The position numbers were made by a program, and so were the translations under genes. From Prostheceraeus crozeri (taxonomy: Eukaryota > Platyhelminthes > Polycladida > Euryleptidae): a DNA stretch of 64,000 bases. The stretch's first letter is position 1, and every line of letters begins with the position of its first letter. Where the stretch lies: assembly GCA_907163375.1 (NCBI GenBank), contig CAJQUW010010359.1, positions 310,001 to 374,000 on the forward strand, in the 5' to 3' direction. Shown here piece by piece: positions 24,701-39,700 of this stretch. The notes under the pieces are model-generated. The model searched no databases. It was not told where the DNA came from and saw nothing but the letters and a program-made list of their open reading frames with translations.

Positions 24701-27700
24701 AGACGAAAATTGGCCATTTTGATTAGGGGCGAAGCTTGACACAAATCAGTGGTATTCAGAAATGAATTACTCTGCTGAAATTTTGATGGAGATATTCATG
24801 CTTGCACGGTCATTTCTTATAGATATCAATAGAGTGTACTTACTTGTTGGGTGATTCTGTTTTTATTGGACTGAATCGAATGAATGCCTACTTTATATCA
24901 ATTTCTTTTGGCACAATTGTGTTCATTTGCAAACATCCAGGTTTTGTTATGCTAAATTATTATGCTTTTGTTATAGCGATGGCAGCTGATTAACTGATCA
25001 TTAGTAGTCTGGAGCTCATTCATAGAATTGCGAAGATCAAACCAAGATCATAGGTTTTGATGAGTAAGAATAAACAAGCATGCGCTTGATGAATCTAATT
25101 ACTATTGATAGCCCGGCAAGCTATTCATACCAAATTGATCGCAAACTTTTCAAAATTGATTGATGAAATTGATTTTATTTATGTTTTCATGAAATTATAA
25201 ATATGCATGCGCAAGCACATATACGAATATGCTACAACAATCAAGGGCTACCAGTGTATTGTTAATTTTCTGTGATTCCCTTAGACGTGCAAACTGTACT
25301 TTCACTCAAGAGCAAGTTCTGCAAAGATACATGTAATTAGATTTCATAATTTCAGCACACAGGAAAGCGCAGCTGCGAAACTAGTCGACGTTATGAGCAA
25401 GCACTTCATAAACACAATAAACATCAATAAGCGAGATATTATGACATAATATCAGTATAATTTCAGATAGATTCCAATTTTGCAACAGATTGTTTTCAAG
25501 TACGGGTTCTGGACTGGAATTCTAATAAGCCCGGGCTTGAAGAAATCTTATATCGGGATCCCTGGCTCAGTTTTGCTCCGGGATTACAATGCAGATGAAA
25601 TTAATCACAAAATAGAATTTTTCGAAAATAAAATCGCACTAGAAATATAAATTATGCCTTTCGAAGTTGAAATCGAAATTCCAGATTTCGGAATAGTCTT
25701 TAATTTTATTTCCCTTTGGCGATTTCGAACCTTGAAAGCACGGGGACTCCTGAAGCCCCTCTAATTTTGATGTAATCATGACTCAATCGTTCCCAAAATT
25801 GCTGCACAACACAGTTGGCGCGTGCTCGTTTCAATGGCGGTGCATGCATTTCAGCAGGCTTCCGATATATCACTCTTGTGAAAAAAGCTGAAAACTTACC
25901 CAATCACCTTGTACCCAGTCAATAAGATCCCTGAGGTCATCATCATCCATGTAATTGACGAGAATTTTCTTCATGTGAAGTTTGGCTTGTCCCAACACCT
26001 GTTGAGAGAGGGTTAAATAATTAGCGTTGCAGAGAAAATTAATTTTATTATTTATGGCTAGTCATGCATCATTCACACAATCGTGGATCATTCCATTAGG
26101 AAGGATTGCTATTTATGGAGCAGCAGATGAATAACATGATCATTAACACTACTTTACCCGGATTTCTTGAACTCTGAAAACCCTGCGAGCCAGTAGACAA
26201 CCCTCTGATTTCAGCACACAGGAAAGCGCAGCTGCGAAACTAGTCGACGTTATGAGCAAGCACTTCATAAACACAATAAACATCAATAAGCGAGATATTA
26301 TGACATAATATCAGTATAATTAATGTTTCTATGATTCAGTAATTCCCAAATTATTGCACGACAGAATTTGCCCATACTCGCTCCTATGGTCGAATCAATT
26401 TCTACCATTTTGTATCAATTTCTATTTATGTCATCTTGTTACTATAAATAGCAGATCAAAATTTGAAGTCCATCTTTTCGAAAAAATATTTTTGAGTATC
26501 TGTTGGAAATTTCTGGCAAATGACTGATCAGCATCGCATGAAAGCGTCTAAACATAATGTTGTGAGCATGTTTATTTACATTAAGTTTGAGTAAAGCCGT
26601 GCTGAAAACAATTCAAATAGAGATTTTCGAAAATATAAGTAAATTGAAAATAGTCTTCTTGAATCTCAGTTGTATATTGTACAGAAAAAAATACTAACTT
26701 TCCATCGACAGAAACAAATAGATCAAAACCATTGTGAGGCATGATCATCTGTCAGCTTTATACTAGGCATCCACTGCTGGTTGCACAACATTGACGGCAC
26801 TGCTTATAAATCTATTCTGAGTCGTGTTCATATGATATTGCCATCATTCACAGAGCAATTACATACAGAAGTGGCCAATTTAAAGGGCCCACTCACGCGG
26901 ATATAGATAATTTATACTATTTGCTTTATGTGGCCTGTTAGATCTTAAATGAATGATTTAATGATGAAAAACTTGATAGTTTGATGCTTTTAGCGTGTGA
27001 TGGTGTTCCGGGTGAAAGTTATCTAGCTGACTTCGTTGCAGCAGGGACAATTACGAAGGAAAACAATAGCTTTCAGGACATCCATCGAGTACCTATGGCA
27101 TTGGTTCGAAGATCGAGTGACACCCCGCAGCTGATGCGTGGTCAGATGATTGCGATGCACAATGAGGGATATTCTCAAAGAGCAATTGCTGAACGTCTCA
27201 AGGTGTCCAAGAAAGCAGTTAGAAAAGCAATCCCATCTCCAGACTCCAAGCGTTCCGCATGCGGAAGACTCCGAAAAAGTACTAAACGACAGGACCGAGT
27301 TCATAAAGTCCTCATCACCCGGAACCCTCGATCTTCATCACTAAACTATCCAAAGAAATCAGTGATATTGCTGGAGTGGAGCTAAGTGCGAGGACAATCC
27401 GCAGAAGGCTTAAAAATGATTTTGGACTTGTGGCTCGTAGGCCTGCGAAAGTACCCTTGATCACTGAGAAGGAGCGAAGATTGCGCCTGAAATTCTGTCG
27501 CGATCATCAGGATAAGGATGCCGAGTGGTGGGATCGTGTCATGTTCTCAGACGAGAGCAACTTTCAGCAAGTCCGCTGTGGTGGCTTGGGTTCGACCCGC
27601 ATTTCACACAGAAGACGGTGAAGCATCCGCCATCAGTGATGATATGGGGATCAATCACTTCCCGTGGACGATGCGGCTTGCAGCTGTTCTGTAAAGGAGA

Positions 27701-30700
27701 GAAAGTCAACGCAAGTCGCTACCTCCAAATCCTCGAAGAGAAGGTGCTCCTTCATATGGAGATCAGTGAAACAACAATATTTCAGCAGGATTCAGCGCTT
27801 TGTCATACCACGAAAGTTGTCAAGCGGTGGTTCAATGAACACGATGTCGCTCTGCTGCCCAACTGGCCTCCCAACTCACCGGACCTCAATGTCATCGAAA
27901 ATTGTTGGGTTCTCATGAAGCAGAAGGTCGCCGCACATCAACCATCTTCAGAAAAGGAACTGCGCGAGATAATCAAGCGTGTCTGGACGCAGGAGATCAC
28001 AGAGGAGTACTGCAAGACTGGTGCAGAGCATGCCACGTAGACTACAAAGTGTCAAAAAGAACAGAGGTTTCCCCTTTAAGTATTGACATGCATTGTTGTC
28101 TTCAATACCAATTATGACTGGATATCATATTTGCTTTGTCTTTCATCATATGGAATTGATTTCTAAATATTTTGGCACTAAGAAATTGAATAACAGTAAA
28201 TTTAATTAACTATAATTGGGAAAAAGCATGAAAAGTGAGGTGGGCCCTTTAAATTGGCCACTACTGAAGATACATTAGTGCATGAATGAACAATCTTGAT
28301 AACAACTTCATGTGTACTTTGTCAATGGTCCACAAATAATTAGATTGAAGATTTACAATTTGTTATAAGAAATTTACAAAATTACTCGATTTTCCAAAAG
28401 TAATTTTAAATAACTAGGTAAAATTTGTAATGTAATTTAATCAAATTTGTCCTTGATATCAGAAATACGTAGAAACTATAAGTCAAGAAAAAATAGAGTA
28501 TCAGCTATTATAGTTTTGAAGCAATGTCAAAAATATCAATGGGCTCAAGGAGACATAATAATGAATGCTTTAAAGCATACATTTTGAAGTATGCACTCTT
28601 ACAATATTTCCGTTATTTACAGCTACATTTTATTCAAATTGATCTTTAACTTACTGTTATTAGAATGTCAATAACACACACAATACCTAAATTGAAGTTA
28701 TACGTATTCGTAATGGAGAGAATTCTGGTCGCCAGCGAGAGCTTCTGCAGGAACGATGGCTAAGTGAGACTTTCACAGAATGCACACCATGGCTACTACG
28801 AATCTGCTCGACTGCCGGGTTCTAACCGGGAACTCTTCTTGTCAGACAGGAAAGAAACACATGTCAATGCAATGGAAGGCAGACTGAGGTCCCAGAAAAG
28901 ACAGTTGTCTGTGATAAAGCGAGCAGTGTGCATCATTCTGTGAAAGTCAGCTTCATTCCCTGATGAAAGTCATGCTGGCGGCCACACTGTAGCTCATCAT
29001 TAACAGAAATTTTACCGATTATGATCATCTTAAAAACATTGCATATTGCATGTTAGTTTCATAGTTCAAAAAGGGTATAAATGACAATGAACAAATGGTA
29101 GTTGGATTTGGATCAAAATATTTTAGGAATAGTTTTTTTAGAAAGTTTTTTTGGATTTTATAGAGCGAGCGACATGCGTCAACCAACCCATGGCCGACGC
29201 TATCTATTACCCACACCATACAATATGTTGAAGTACTTACCCAATCCTTGTAAATGAATGTTAAGACACCAAGTATTATCTCACAGAGGAATATTATTAA
29301 TATTGAGAAACAGAACTGAAAGGAAAATGAAAGAAAATAAAATCTAACATCGTAAAAACAAAGTTGAAAAATGCTAAATCAGTCGGAATGCTTAACTCTA
29401 CTACATTAATGTGGAATAATTCGCTTTTGATTTTTTAATTTGGATTAAGAATTGGTAAATTTGGAATTTCAGGACGAAAGCAACTAACTAATCATCAATT
29501 TGTGCACATATTCGCATATTATCGTTGAACTTCTACAAGATTCATACGAGTCTTAATAAAGAATTACCACGACATATCAAAATGATGCCATAACAAATCA
29601 TAGTGATACCATAACATGTCACAGTGAATTCCGCTGCCTTTCTATACATCATCTTTGAATCGTATTTCTTATGTAGATTTGCTGTACCGGCAACTTAAGT
29701 TAAAAAATCAAATTTTGAGGGGAATTTATGGACAAAAGTTCGGATTATCGCCTCTTTGCTATCAAAGCGTATTCGCTGTAAGAGATAAAAAGGCTGAAAT
29801 CATTTTTAAAGCTTCTCCAAACTCGAGTTGTTTGATTGAGGACAGTTTCTGTGCATGTAACTTGGTTCAGCTGATGACTCGGTACATACCTTTTAGTGAA
29901 TATCGAAAGAGAATTACAGCTATTAAGTCAATACAAGACACCAACACCCTTGATTCCCCGACCGCACTCGCCTGACCTAGGAATCAAACCGAAGTCCGCG
30001 GTGGAGACGAGCTCGCACCTTCTTCACTAGGCCACGCTGACGGTTCAAAGGAATGCGAGCGAAGGCAGAAGTCATCTCTAAGTGATATCGACAGCATGTC
30101 GTCCTATTATTATTGACAGAACGCTAACAGCGTTCATATTGTAGCGAGACAGCATATCACAGCATGTCATGCGACTACGTCACAGTGTAGATTGAAACCG
30201 TCACACAGGTTCAAACCGTCAAAAAAGGTTGAAACAGGTTCAACCGTCAGCGTGGCCTAGTGAAGAAGGTGCGAGCTCGTCTCCACCGCGGACTTCGGTT
30301 CGATTCCTAGGTCAGGCGAGTAAGGTCGGGGAATCAAGGGTGTTGGTGTCTTGTATTGACTCAATAGCTGTCATTTTCTTTCGATATTCAATGAACTACG
30401 ACAGTCCTTTGTTGTCAATATACCTTTTAGTTCAATTATCATTAGTTTCGTGGGTCTATTTGGAAACTTCTTTAACAAATGTGGTTTGAAAATCATCACA
30501 TCCGCATAAGAATAACTATCAGCTCATGACTCAATGATTTCAATAAACGACTTTGAAATTCTAATTTTGCAAGGCAAAACCTGTATCAAAATCGTTTGCC
30601 AGGTTCAATTTCACCGTTTCGAATGACTTTTTGATGCATCTGGTAAACCTGCCGATACGTAACGAGATACACCTGACTGTCAATTTTAAATTTCAAAAGA

Positions 30701-33700
30701 CATCTGAGATTAACTTTATGGAATCCTTCAACTAACGACTTATTATCTTTCAAACAACGATTCGAACAGCATTTCAAATGACTTCGAAACCATGAATCTT
30801 TTCGAGGTAAATGGCATCAACAGGGTCGCTCTGGCGATTCATCAAGTAAGGAGACTGGAAATGAGATTATTGAAATAATGCATATACGCAATCATATGCA
30901 CAGGCATGCCCTTGCAAAAACTAATATCCGCGGATTTAATCATCTGTGCTACGTAGATGAACAACTATAAAACATCATCTTTTCATATCAAGGTACTCAT
31001 GAACAGAAAACAGATAGTAACAAATCCACGAACTTCATATTATAATTCAGTCCATTTGAAACCAAAGTACCATAACATGAACAGAACAAAATCACAGACG
31101 TTGAAGTTCAAAATATAAAACACAGTATTGCCGTCATGTGTATTATGATGTTAACGTCATGCATAGCCTAACTTAACTACATAGCTACCTTAAATAGGTC
31201 TATTATGTTATGGCTAAATTTAGTAGATCTATTTGAAAATCATCTGCTGATTGCAGTTTGTAGGTATACTTCACATCAATGAGGCACATCGAGTTTAAAA
31301 ATACATCATTTTGAAACTACGTAGGCCAGCATGCAAATTGATACGAGGTTTCTACGATGTTGAATATTATGTATACTATGGCATACATAGTCAGCGCACT
31401 TCATCTATAAATTGGGCGAAATCTCGTATCAAACTTTCGCAATCTAAGTCATTTAGTACACAGTGTGACAGCCAGAATTCGGAAACCCGCTGCAACCCAC
31501 TGGAATCAAATGGATTCCGCTGTAGCTCACACACAATGCAAATAAAAATCTCCTTATGCAGCATTGTAGAGAATGGTATTTTTGTAAAATACCTTGATGT
31601 CCACTCTTTTGGTTTCCTTCCTACATTCCCGCCTAGACTACTACTCCAGCCTCCTCTACGGTGTCCCTGACTCTACCTTGAACAAGCTTCAAGCAGAAAT
31701 CAATGCAGGCGCTCGGATTATATTCAGAGCTTGCTCTCGCAACCATGTGACCCCCCTCCTGCGTTCACTGCAATGGCTACCTATACGACAGCGAATCACT
31801 TACCGACTGGGTGTTCAAATGTCTGCGAAGAGAAGCCCCTACCTATCTGTCCACCCTTCTAAAGCCGTTGTCCTCCGTTCCCTCACGCAAAAATCTCCGA
31901 TCCGCTAACAACAACACCCTAATTGTCCCGACATCGCGTCTGACGACCACTGGAGTCGCCGCTATCGGGAAGGCACGGGCTCAAATGTGCCGATTCAGAA
32001 GTGAAATCGGCATCATCACTTGTCATCTTCAAGAGAAACCTAAAGAAGCAACTGCTGTTCGACGCCTACTCTCATCAGTGACTCTCTCTCTCCTCTCTGT
32101 ATTTGCTTATGCGTGCTTACTCTTTATTCGATATTGTTATACACACTGATGGTAATTGTGCCCTTGAAGTCTTCAGACATAAATGTCATGTTTATCTTTT
32201 TCCTTCGAATAAATAAATGAATAAGCCCTGCTGCTATAGATATTACAAAATTGTACAACATATATTTAATGAATGTTAATAATAGTTAATCAATATATTT
32301 AATGAATAATATACTTAATTAATCACAATAAATGCCAACAATTCTACACGTATATCGGTAGAGCTGCACACAAATTGCATGTACGTATAACAGAGCACAT
32401 CTATCGTCCCGAATCATCAATTCACAAACATCTAGTACAACTTGAGGATAACAAAATATCAGTGAATATTTTAGAAAGAAATCGCGGTATAGTGAACTAG
32501 CACGGTAATGATTGTCGATATCTCGATTCCCTCCATGATAAGAACGAATGCTATCATTACTGTCATCTTAGATTTCCTACCAACATTTAAAACATGTGTC
32601 TTCAACCCTTCATTCATAGATCTGTTTTACGCCTGAAGAGGTGGCTATAACCACGAAATAGTGTAATTCAATTGTATGCATGACAGCAAGGCATTTTACT
32701 GCAGTTGCTGCAAATTGTTTCATCATATCAAAATGTTCAGTTGAAAAACCCACCACGCTGCAAAATAACGGGCGAGATGACCTAAAGCCTTAGCATACAA
32801 TGGGTCAGGTCAAGCCTGATGTATGGCAAGTTTAAATATAGACTACCGTCTTCTCCCACAAGAATCATAATAGAAGTTTGTTTGTGAAGGTCAAGGGCCC
32901 TTCTGATCAAGCTTGTTGCCGAAGGAGTGGCTCTTATGAAGCTTATTTACCAAGGGTCGATTCTCATCAAGCTTCCTGCCCAAGGAGGGGACCTTCCAAT
33001 CAATCTTGCTTACCGAGACGGCCCTTCTCACCGAGCTTGTTGCGAGGGACCCTTCTCATCAAGTTTGTCTAGCAAGGGGCGATTATCATCAAGCTTCTTG
33101 CCGAGGGGTCTATCTCACTTAAACTTGCTGATCAAGGGCCGATTCTCATCAAGCTTGATGCCGAGGGGCGATTCTAATCCAACTTCCTGCCGAGGGGCCC
33201 TTCTCATTAAACTTGTTTCCAAAGGGGTCCTCTTATCAAAATTGCTTACTAAGGGCTCTACTCATCAGGCTTGTTGCTGAAGGGGCCTTTCCAATTAAGA
33301 TTGTTTACCACGGGGCCTTTCTCATCGATCTTGTTGACCAAGTGGCCTTTGAAGCAAGCTAGTTAAACGGTTGACATCTTCAGTTCTACCAAAAGATACT
33401 TCCTACCAAAGCTTCTTACGCTGTTCAAGGTGCTCTTGCTTATTATATAATTTTCCACCAGGCCTGCATGATGGTAAGCCTATAGAAGCCACCTTTTCAT
33501 AGCATCAAGAGAGCCACCGCTGAAGAATGACATGCCTGTTTCCAATAATATGCAAGAGTGCATGACTAATTAATAATATGCTAACTAATTATTATTGTTC
33601 TCAATCATTCAACAGAGATAAATGGACTGTTTAGCAATATTTTGGCGACCGTTAGGTGAATCAGGAGCATTAACATACTTTAGAGTAGGTCCACTTACAA

Positions 33701-36700
33701 ATTTCAAAAGACACATATTTTCGCGTAAAGCACCAGTGCAGCCGGAGAATCCAATAAGGAACATGGCGATACCAACAATAACAAATACTAAAACAGGATC
33801 TACCACCAACTTGGCAAGTGTGTTAATGTTTGTAAATGTGGCCTTTTCGGTCCATGCCCAAGCGCAAATACAGATGAACGCAAGACCAGATATCTGAAAA
33901 CAATCAAGTGAATTATCAACATAAGGTATGCGGGCTCGCTCAAAAAATGTGAAGGGAGCAATAAGTGACACTGTGACAGCCATGTGATTGATCTATTGTT
34001 ATGTACATTATCTAAATTCGCTGTGTGAAATACAGGTTGCTCATCATTGATATTGGTGGTAATTACTTACCACCACTGAAGCCAATTTCTCAAGTCAATG
34101 TCAGGATCACGTTGGAGGCGCAGGTCACCGGGAGACCTATGGACTCCGCATAGCGAGATTATGTGGTTCACTGTTTGAGCTGGATGACCACAAGCACAGG
34201 AGGCGGACTGTCGAAAGCCCCATCGCTGAACGGTTGAAGCCTCGCTAGCGGTGTTGGAGCGGAGTCGATTCAGTCGGACCCATTGCTTTCGAGGGAGGCC
34301 TGCTCCGGGTAGCAGCGGATTTTGAGTTGGGCAGGCACACTTTAGAAAAAGGGGACCGTCGTTGACTTGTATATTCCGCATCTTCAAAATGTCAAAACCG
34401 TCGCGGAGGAGGCGGGACGCGTGACGTTAGAGAGGCCGTCGTGATTTAAGCCGCTGAGTTGGTGCAGCGGTGATGCGATGACGGAGGAAGTGATGTTGGT
34501 TTGTCTTGGCTTTTGTTGCGAGACTCATGACAGGCTGTCCGGTGTTGCAAAGGAAACATCACATGGAATATCAGGATTTTACTTTGGATTATCATGGCTT
34601 GAGGAGAAAGATCAGTAAGGATGTCAGTGGAAAAATCAGTCGTGTGTAGGTCTCAATGTCATTCCGAATCCAAGTCACGGACACTGTCGGGGTTTCGGAC
34701 CGGGTCAATGACCATTTCAAATTTTGCTTAAATTAAATAATTGCGGCTGAATTGCTACAAGGATCATTGAATCAGATTATCTGTATGCAAATGGATGCTT
34801 AACTGCGCATACACGTGTAGACATAGGTATCTATGCAGTAGCATGTTTATCGATTTTCCATTAAGATAAATCAAGAAACATGCCACTGTAAACATGCCTC
34901 GATACCTACATCGAAATGCACTCTGTAATGCATAGTCTACGCAATTATCATGGCTCCAGCGATTTTTATTGACAATGTCACTCCAGGAATTTCTGTGACT
35001 TTTCAGGATATTTTTGATGACATTCAAGGATACAAATCTACTGGAAACTACAAAAATGCTAGGAGGCAAATGTGTGATTAACTATATTATGACTAATTCA
35101 TACACCACAAATATGGATTAGTTTTCAGAGCACTCCGGGCTCTGCCACGTGAAATTAGAGATCAGGATATATGCAATTCCTCCAGATGCACAACGAAACT
35201 TTATTAGTGAAACTATAGTCGTGCAGTATGATGTAAAAGCTTATTCATAGCCTGAAACTACTTACCTTGATGCTCTTTCGCTCAATCATGAACACTAATA
35301 CATTAACTGATTCATACGTGACATATAAGCCTTCCTACTGAGTAGTAGTAGCGACAGCGGAAGGCAGAACGTCGTGTCTCCGTTTATGACCATGTTTAGG
35401 CGGAGGTTTCTCGTAGAAAATGATTACTAATAAGAAAAGAATGAGTAAACAGTGTTTCATAACTACGTCTGAAGGTGCAGTGGGATAGTCCAAAAGGATG
35501 CATTTTCCAAAAATTCAAATGATTTATCGTGTATACCAGTTCTCATGTAAGATACTCTCATTAGTACGGATGCCGATATAAATTGCATGATACATGGACT
35601 AATAATGCATGGCTAATGCATGGCTCGAAACAATGCTCCAAGACGTCGGTAAGCTCGTCGGGCAACTTGGGGATGTGGACTGACCAAGCTAAAGAGTTAG
35701 ACAGTGACACACCAAGCTAAGAAATGTTTTTCTCCACTGAAAAGGAATGACCTGCCATAGCAATGGTGGAATTGTTTGGGTTGCGATATCAAGAAAAACG
35801 AATTGACTGAGTCTTGATTTCGTTAAATATGACTCGGTTGGAGCTAGCCCAGGACAGAATTCTCTGTAAGTCAGACTCAATAGATGAGGTCAATGTCACT
35901 CCTTCCTGGTCTAGACACTGGCTGCAAACCCTCTGGTTGGGGTGGGGAAGGGATGTATGAAGATTGGAGTCATCAGCGAAAGAGTGGATTGGATTGCTTG
36001 TTAGACGTAGCAGGTCCTTTAGGCCTTTTAACACAAGAAGAGGGTGAAAGAATACAACCCTGAGGGACACCGGCATTGGCTGTGAAACGATCAGAAAAGA
36101 ATCCATCGACACGAACTTCTTTCAACCATAATAGAACGGTTAATAAATCTGGCTATGATTTCTCACATCACGACAAAAACGAATTTCTCATATTATCTCA
36201 CTTCGCAAAGCCGAATTTCTCACAACGCTGAAAAAAATGATCAAGTAGTCAAAAACTGTGCTTGAACTACTCATGAGTCATACTACTTTTAACAACTTCA
36301 AACAGCACTAGTTTCCTTGCATGTCTGTAACCGCCATAATATTCGTCTTAAGGCAATTCGGCAGCTTTCATGTACATCACAGTCACTCTACAATGCTACA
36401 ACACCTCTCAATGCTTTGAATAGCCTATCCTTACCTAGTGCCATAATTTGTCAATAATGGTTCTTTTCGATCGATTTGCATTTCCTCTTGCACCCTGATT
36501 TTAAACTGATTTCTATCTGTTTGTGAGCCCTTTGATTCGTCGCAAAGGACCTTGATGTCAGTTGCCTACTTTTTAGCGGATTTTGGTTTGATAGTTTGAT
36601 GAAGGTTGAGATCGCTATCTCAATCACAGAAATGGATTCATCTGCGCGCGCTTCGGTTTCATAGAAAGGAAGAATTGTATCTACCCTTAATATCGAAATG

Positions 36701-39700
36701 GCAGAAGAGAGAGAGAGAGAAAGTGCTTTATATTTGGAATGGCAGTCAATTAAATACACGATTTTACGCTTCAGATTATAAAAGTGACTAAAGTAATTCA
36801 ATAGAAAATCATTCAAGGTGAATACTGTTGAGATACATCGAGACAAACAACTGAAACTGGCGCTGCCTTCGGGAAGTTTTTGATATTTCAACATAGTACT
36901 GACCGCTTCTTTCGTAACGACGGGGATGAGCTCATGGAATCATTCAGAATTAGACAACTTGATCCTTCTCGAATGGATAGGCCTAATTCGTGCATCGCTT
37001 GCTATTGGAAATGGCAAACAATAAGCTGTCAGCAGAGGACACTAGAGCCAGTGAGAGATGCGTGCGTGCTGTGATATGACTTCGCACACACCAAAGCGCA
37101 CGCCTGGCTAACATTCGATTCAGTGTATGCACTATGAAGTAAGGAATGTTGAGAAGACGATGGTGAAATCATCAAGTGAACTAATTTTCATACGCCTGCT
37201 ACTTTTTAATAATGATCGGAAGGGCCAACATTATGCGGAAAACTTGTGCGCAATGATCTGAATTCTTCGAATCTGAAGGAATTGTGGATGAACACGCATT
37301 AATCCGAAAGGGACGCACGACTTTTTTTCCCATCTTCCTTTTTGCCCACTTAATAAGTTCCTCGATGTGCCGTCAATTTCGAATGAATCACATTTCTAGC
37401 AAACCGAAGCAGATAAGCAAAATATATAATTCTGTGATCTCAATAGTTGACTTATTGACAAGCTTCAAGTATTAGTTACTCCGTCACCCTGTTTTCCTCC
37501 ATTGTCCTTCGACAGATTCGATCGTGTTGTATGAACCAAACCTGCCGAAATAGCAAGTGCAGAAAAATTAATTTCAATTCATGCTCTATAGAAGAATATG
37601 GATTTGTGCTTTTTATGAACCTCTAAGGCATGTAAGCCGGTGCAGCGCCGAATCAAGACTTTAGATTTGAAATATTCATCGGTATAAGAATACATCACCA
37701 AACGAAGTGAAGTCGGATGTGTTCTCTAGACGGAATAGTGCCAACGTTGAATGGTACATCAACTTACATACCCAGATAATACACTGGCAGCAGCTGCCAT
37801 GCACAATGCATAAAGATATTTGAGACCTACAAGTTTATTCGCAAGAACTTTCGCTTGTTCATGAGAACTCTTCACTGTCTCTTGCATTACACGTCAGTCT
37901 GAATTCAAAATGCACAATCTTGCAGTCGCAGTACACACTGGTGAACTTTATTTACCGCGACCATCGGTTGTGGATCACTCTCTACATCACTTAGGCTTCG
38001 CTAAAACTGCCTACACGATGGAATCGTCCATGTCATCTTGCTCATCGCGAGGCATACATATGAATACAAGTGTAAACATACATTTGCACTAGAGTACTCG
38101 CTTCTAGCTGATGCAGGTCTTCATTAATAGCTGCACTCTTTCGTCGAACATTTGGACGGATTCCCTTCAATGAATCATTCATGCTGATAGATGCAACGTC
38201 ACCGCTGATCGAATAGAAGTGCGCTTTCTTGAATTAAATCCGTGCAGCTTCTGCCTTCACTCGATTTTATCCCTTTTTGATAAGGACTGTAGCTGTGAGA
38301 AACGCTCATGTGATGATCGGAAATAAACGCTGAGGCTGATCTATAGATAATCCATCGAAAAAAATGATGAGCAGGCCTATAGCTGAAAAGACAGGTTTGT
38401 GTTACAATAAAACGAATTTTCAATCGCTTATGCTGTTCTCAGGTGATGTGTCCAAATAAATATGTGTCATACATGTGTGTCCTATAGCCCCTCCACCTGA
38501 GGAAGTGCGCAGATTTCCAGCTTTTGCTAGCACGTCACACACAGGCTTTATGCCAAAGCAAAACGTATGTAACGATACCGGCACTAAACGAATGTGTTCA
38601 AATGAAATGTTAGCATTTCAATTGGAATGTGAACAAATATTTGCAGTGGAGTGTATTGTGTCCCATTCTTTTTTGTGTGCTTTTTGAAAGTCTATCTTGT
38701 GTCTGCCCAAACTCCCTATTACAATAAATACGTGGACGATGTTGATATTTTGAATTATTTTCGACATTCTTCTAATGACCAACTGCAAAGTGAAGGGGAT
38801 AATGCTATCTCTTGGTCTAACACTCAGTGTCTCCCAATTAACCAATCCAAATCGTTTGTCATGAACATTGTTACTGAGTCTCCATTGTGTCTTTCCAATG
38901 TACATCACAGAGATCATGTTTTAGCTTCTGTCAGTGATGTCATGCTCTAGTCCAATCTGAACTGGAAGTCCACACTGATTACTACATTGTGAAGAAAGTA
39001 TCTATGTGCATTTATTTTGTAAAAAATTTGGTCAGATCCGGTTGTCCAACGGATGTGGCGATGCAGGCCTACACATGCTACCTTCGATCTGTACAATTCT
39101 TCAGTCTCACTAAATGCTCCATCGTGTCCAAAAGAACAAACCTTTACGCATCAAAAAAATGGATTGTCCCCATTTTTAGTGTAACTACCTGGTCCAACAA
39201 TTTTTGATGCTGCTGATGTTATCTGTAAGCGCCTTTTCAGATGTGTTGGGAGAAATAATGAACATCCGTTACGTCATGTTTTATGAAACAGAAAGTCTCG
39301 GGATCGCTGAAACTTGAAGCCACAAGTGCTCGAACCAGCAGGTATTGTAACTCATTTTTAAAGTTTGCAAGCTCTATTTTAACTGTTGTTCACCAGATTT
39401 TATGGTTATCAATATCTTTATTTTTATTTTGTTTGTGTTCCCCAAATTGTTGACATTGTTGAACAAAAAAGATAAGTGCAGTGACCGGTTTTCTAATATC
39501 GCACTAAAAATAGCAGTTAATTGTAGTAGCAACTGTGAATGAATTGTACTAGCCTTATGAAGAAAATGAAATTCGTGTATCTTGATCCTCACAACCAAAC
39601 ACATCATCTTGCTTGCAGACTTGTAGATATGATGCAATGCCTGCATTTGATGCATTTTGTGTGCTCAGAAGATATGTGAAACGCACACTAAATAATTCTA

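Noticed and set aside
30251-30320. Functional tRNA gene
   Set aside because: A and B boxes are good but the ends do not pair as an acceptor stem and a shared non-tRNA body follows; it is a SINE.
32878-33280. Two overlapping frames with ten-residue repeats
   Set aside because: Product of a 30-bp minisatellite; no start, splice or conservation evidence.
32886-33357. CRISPR-like array
   Set aside because: Units are contiguous and degenerate with no unique spacers, in a eukaryotic intron.
33894-33983. N-terminal extension of tetraspanin exon 2 (MAVTVSLIAPFTFF...)
   Set aside because: It crosses a good TTTTCAG acceptor; exon 1 at 40211-40375 supplies the true N-terminus.
36451-36894. 147-codon minus-strand frame
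   Set aside because: AT-rich, no domain, inside tetraspanin intron 1 with no splice support.
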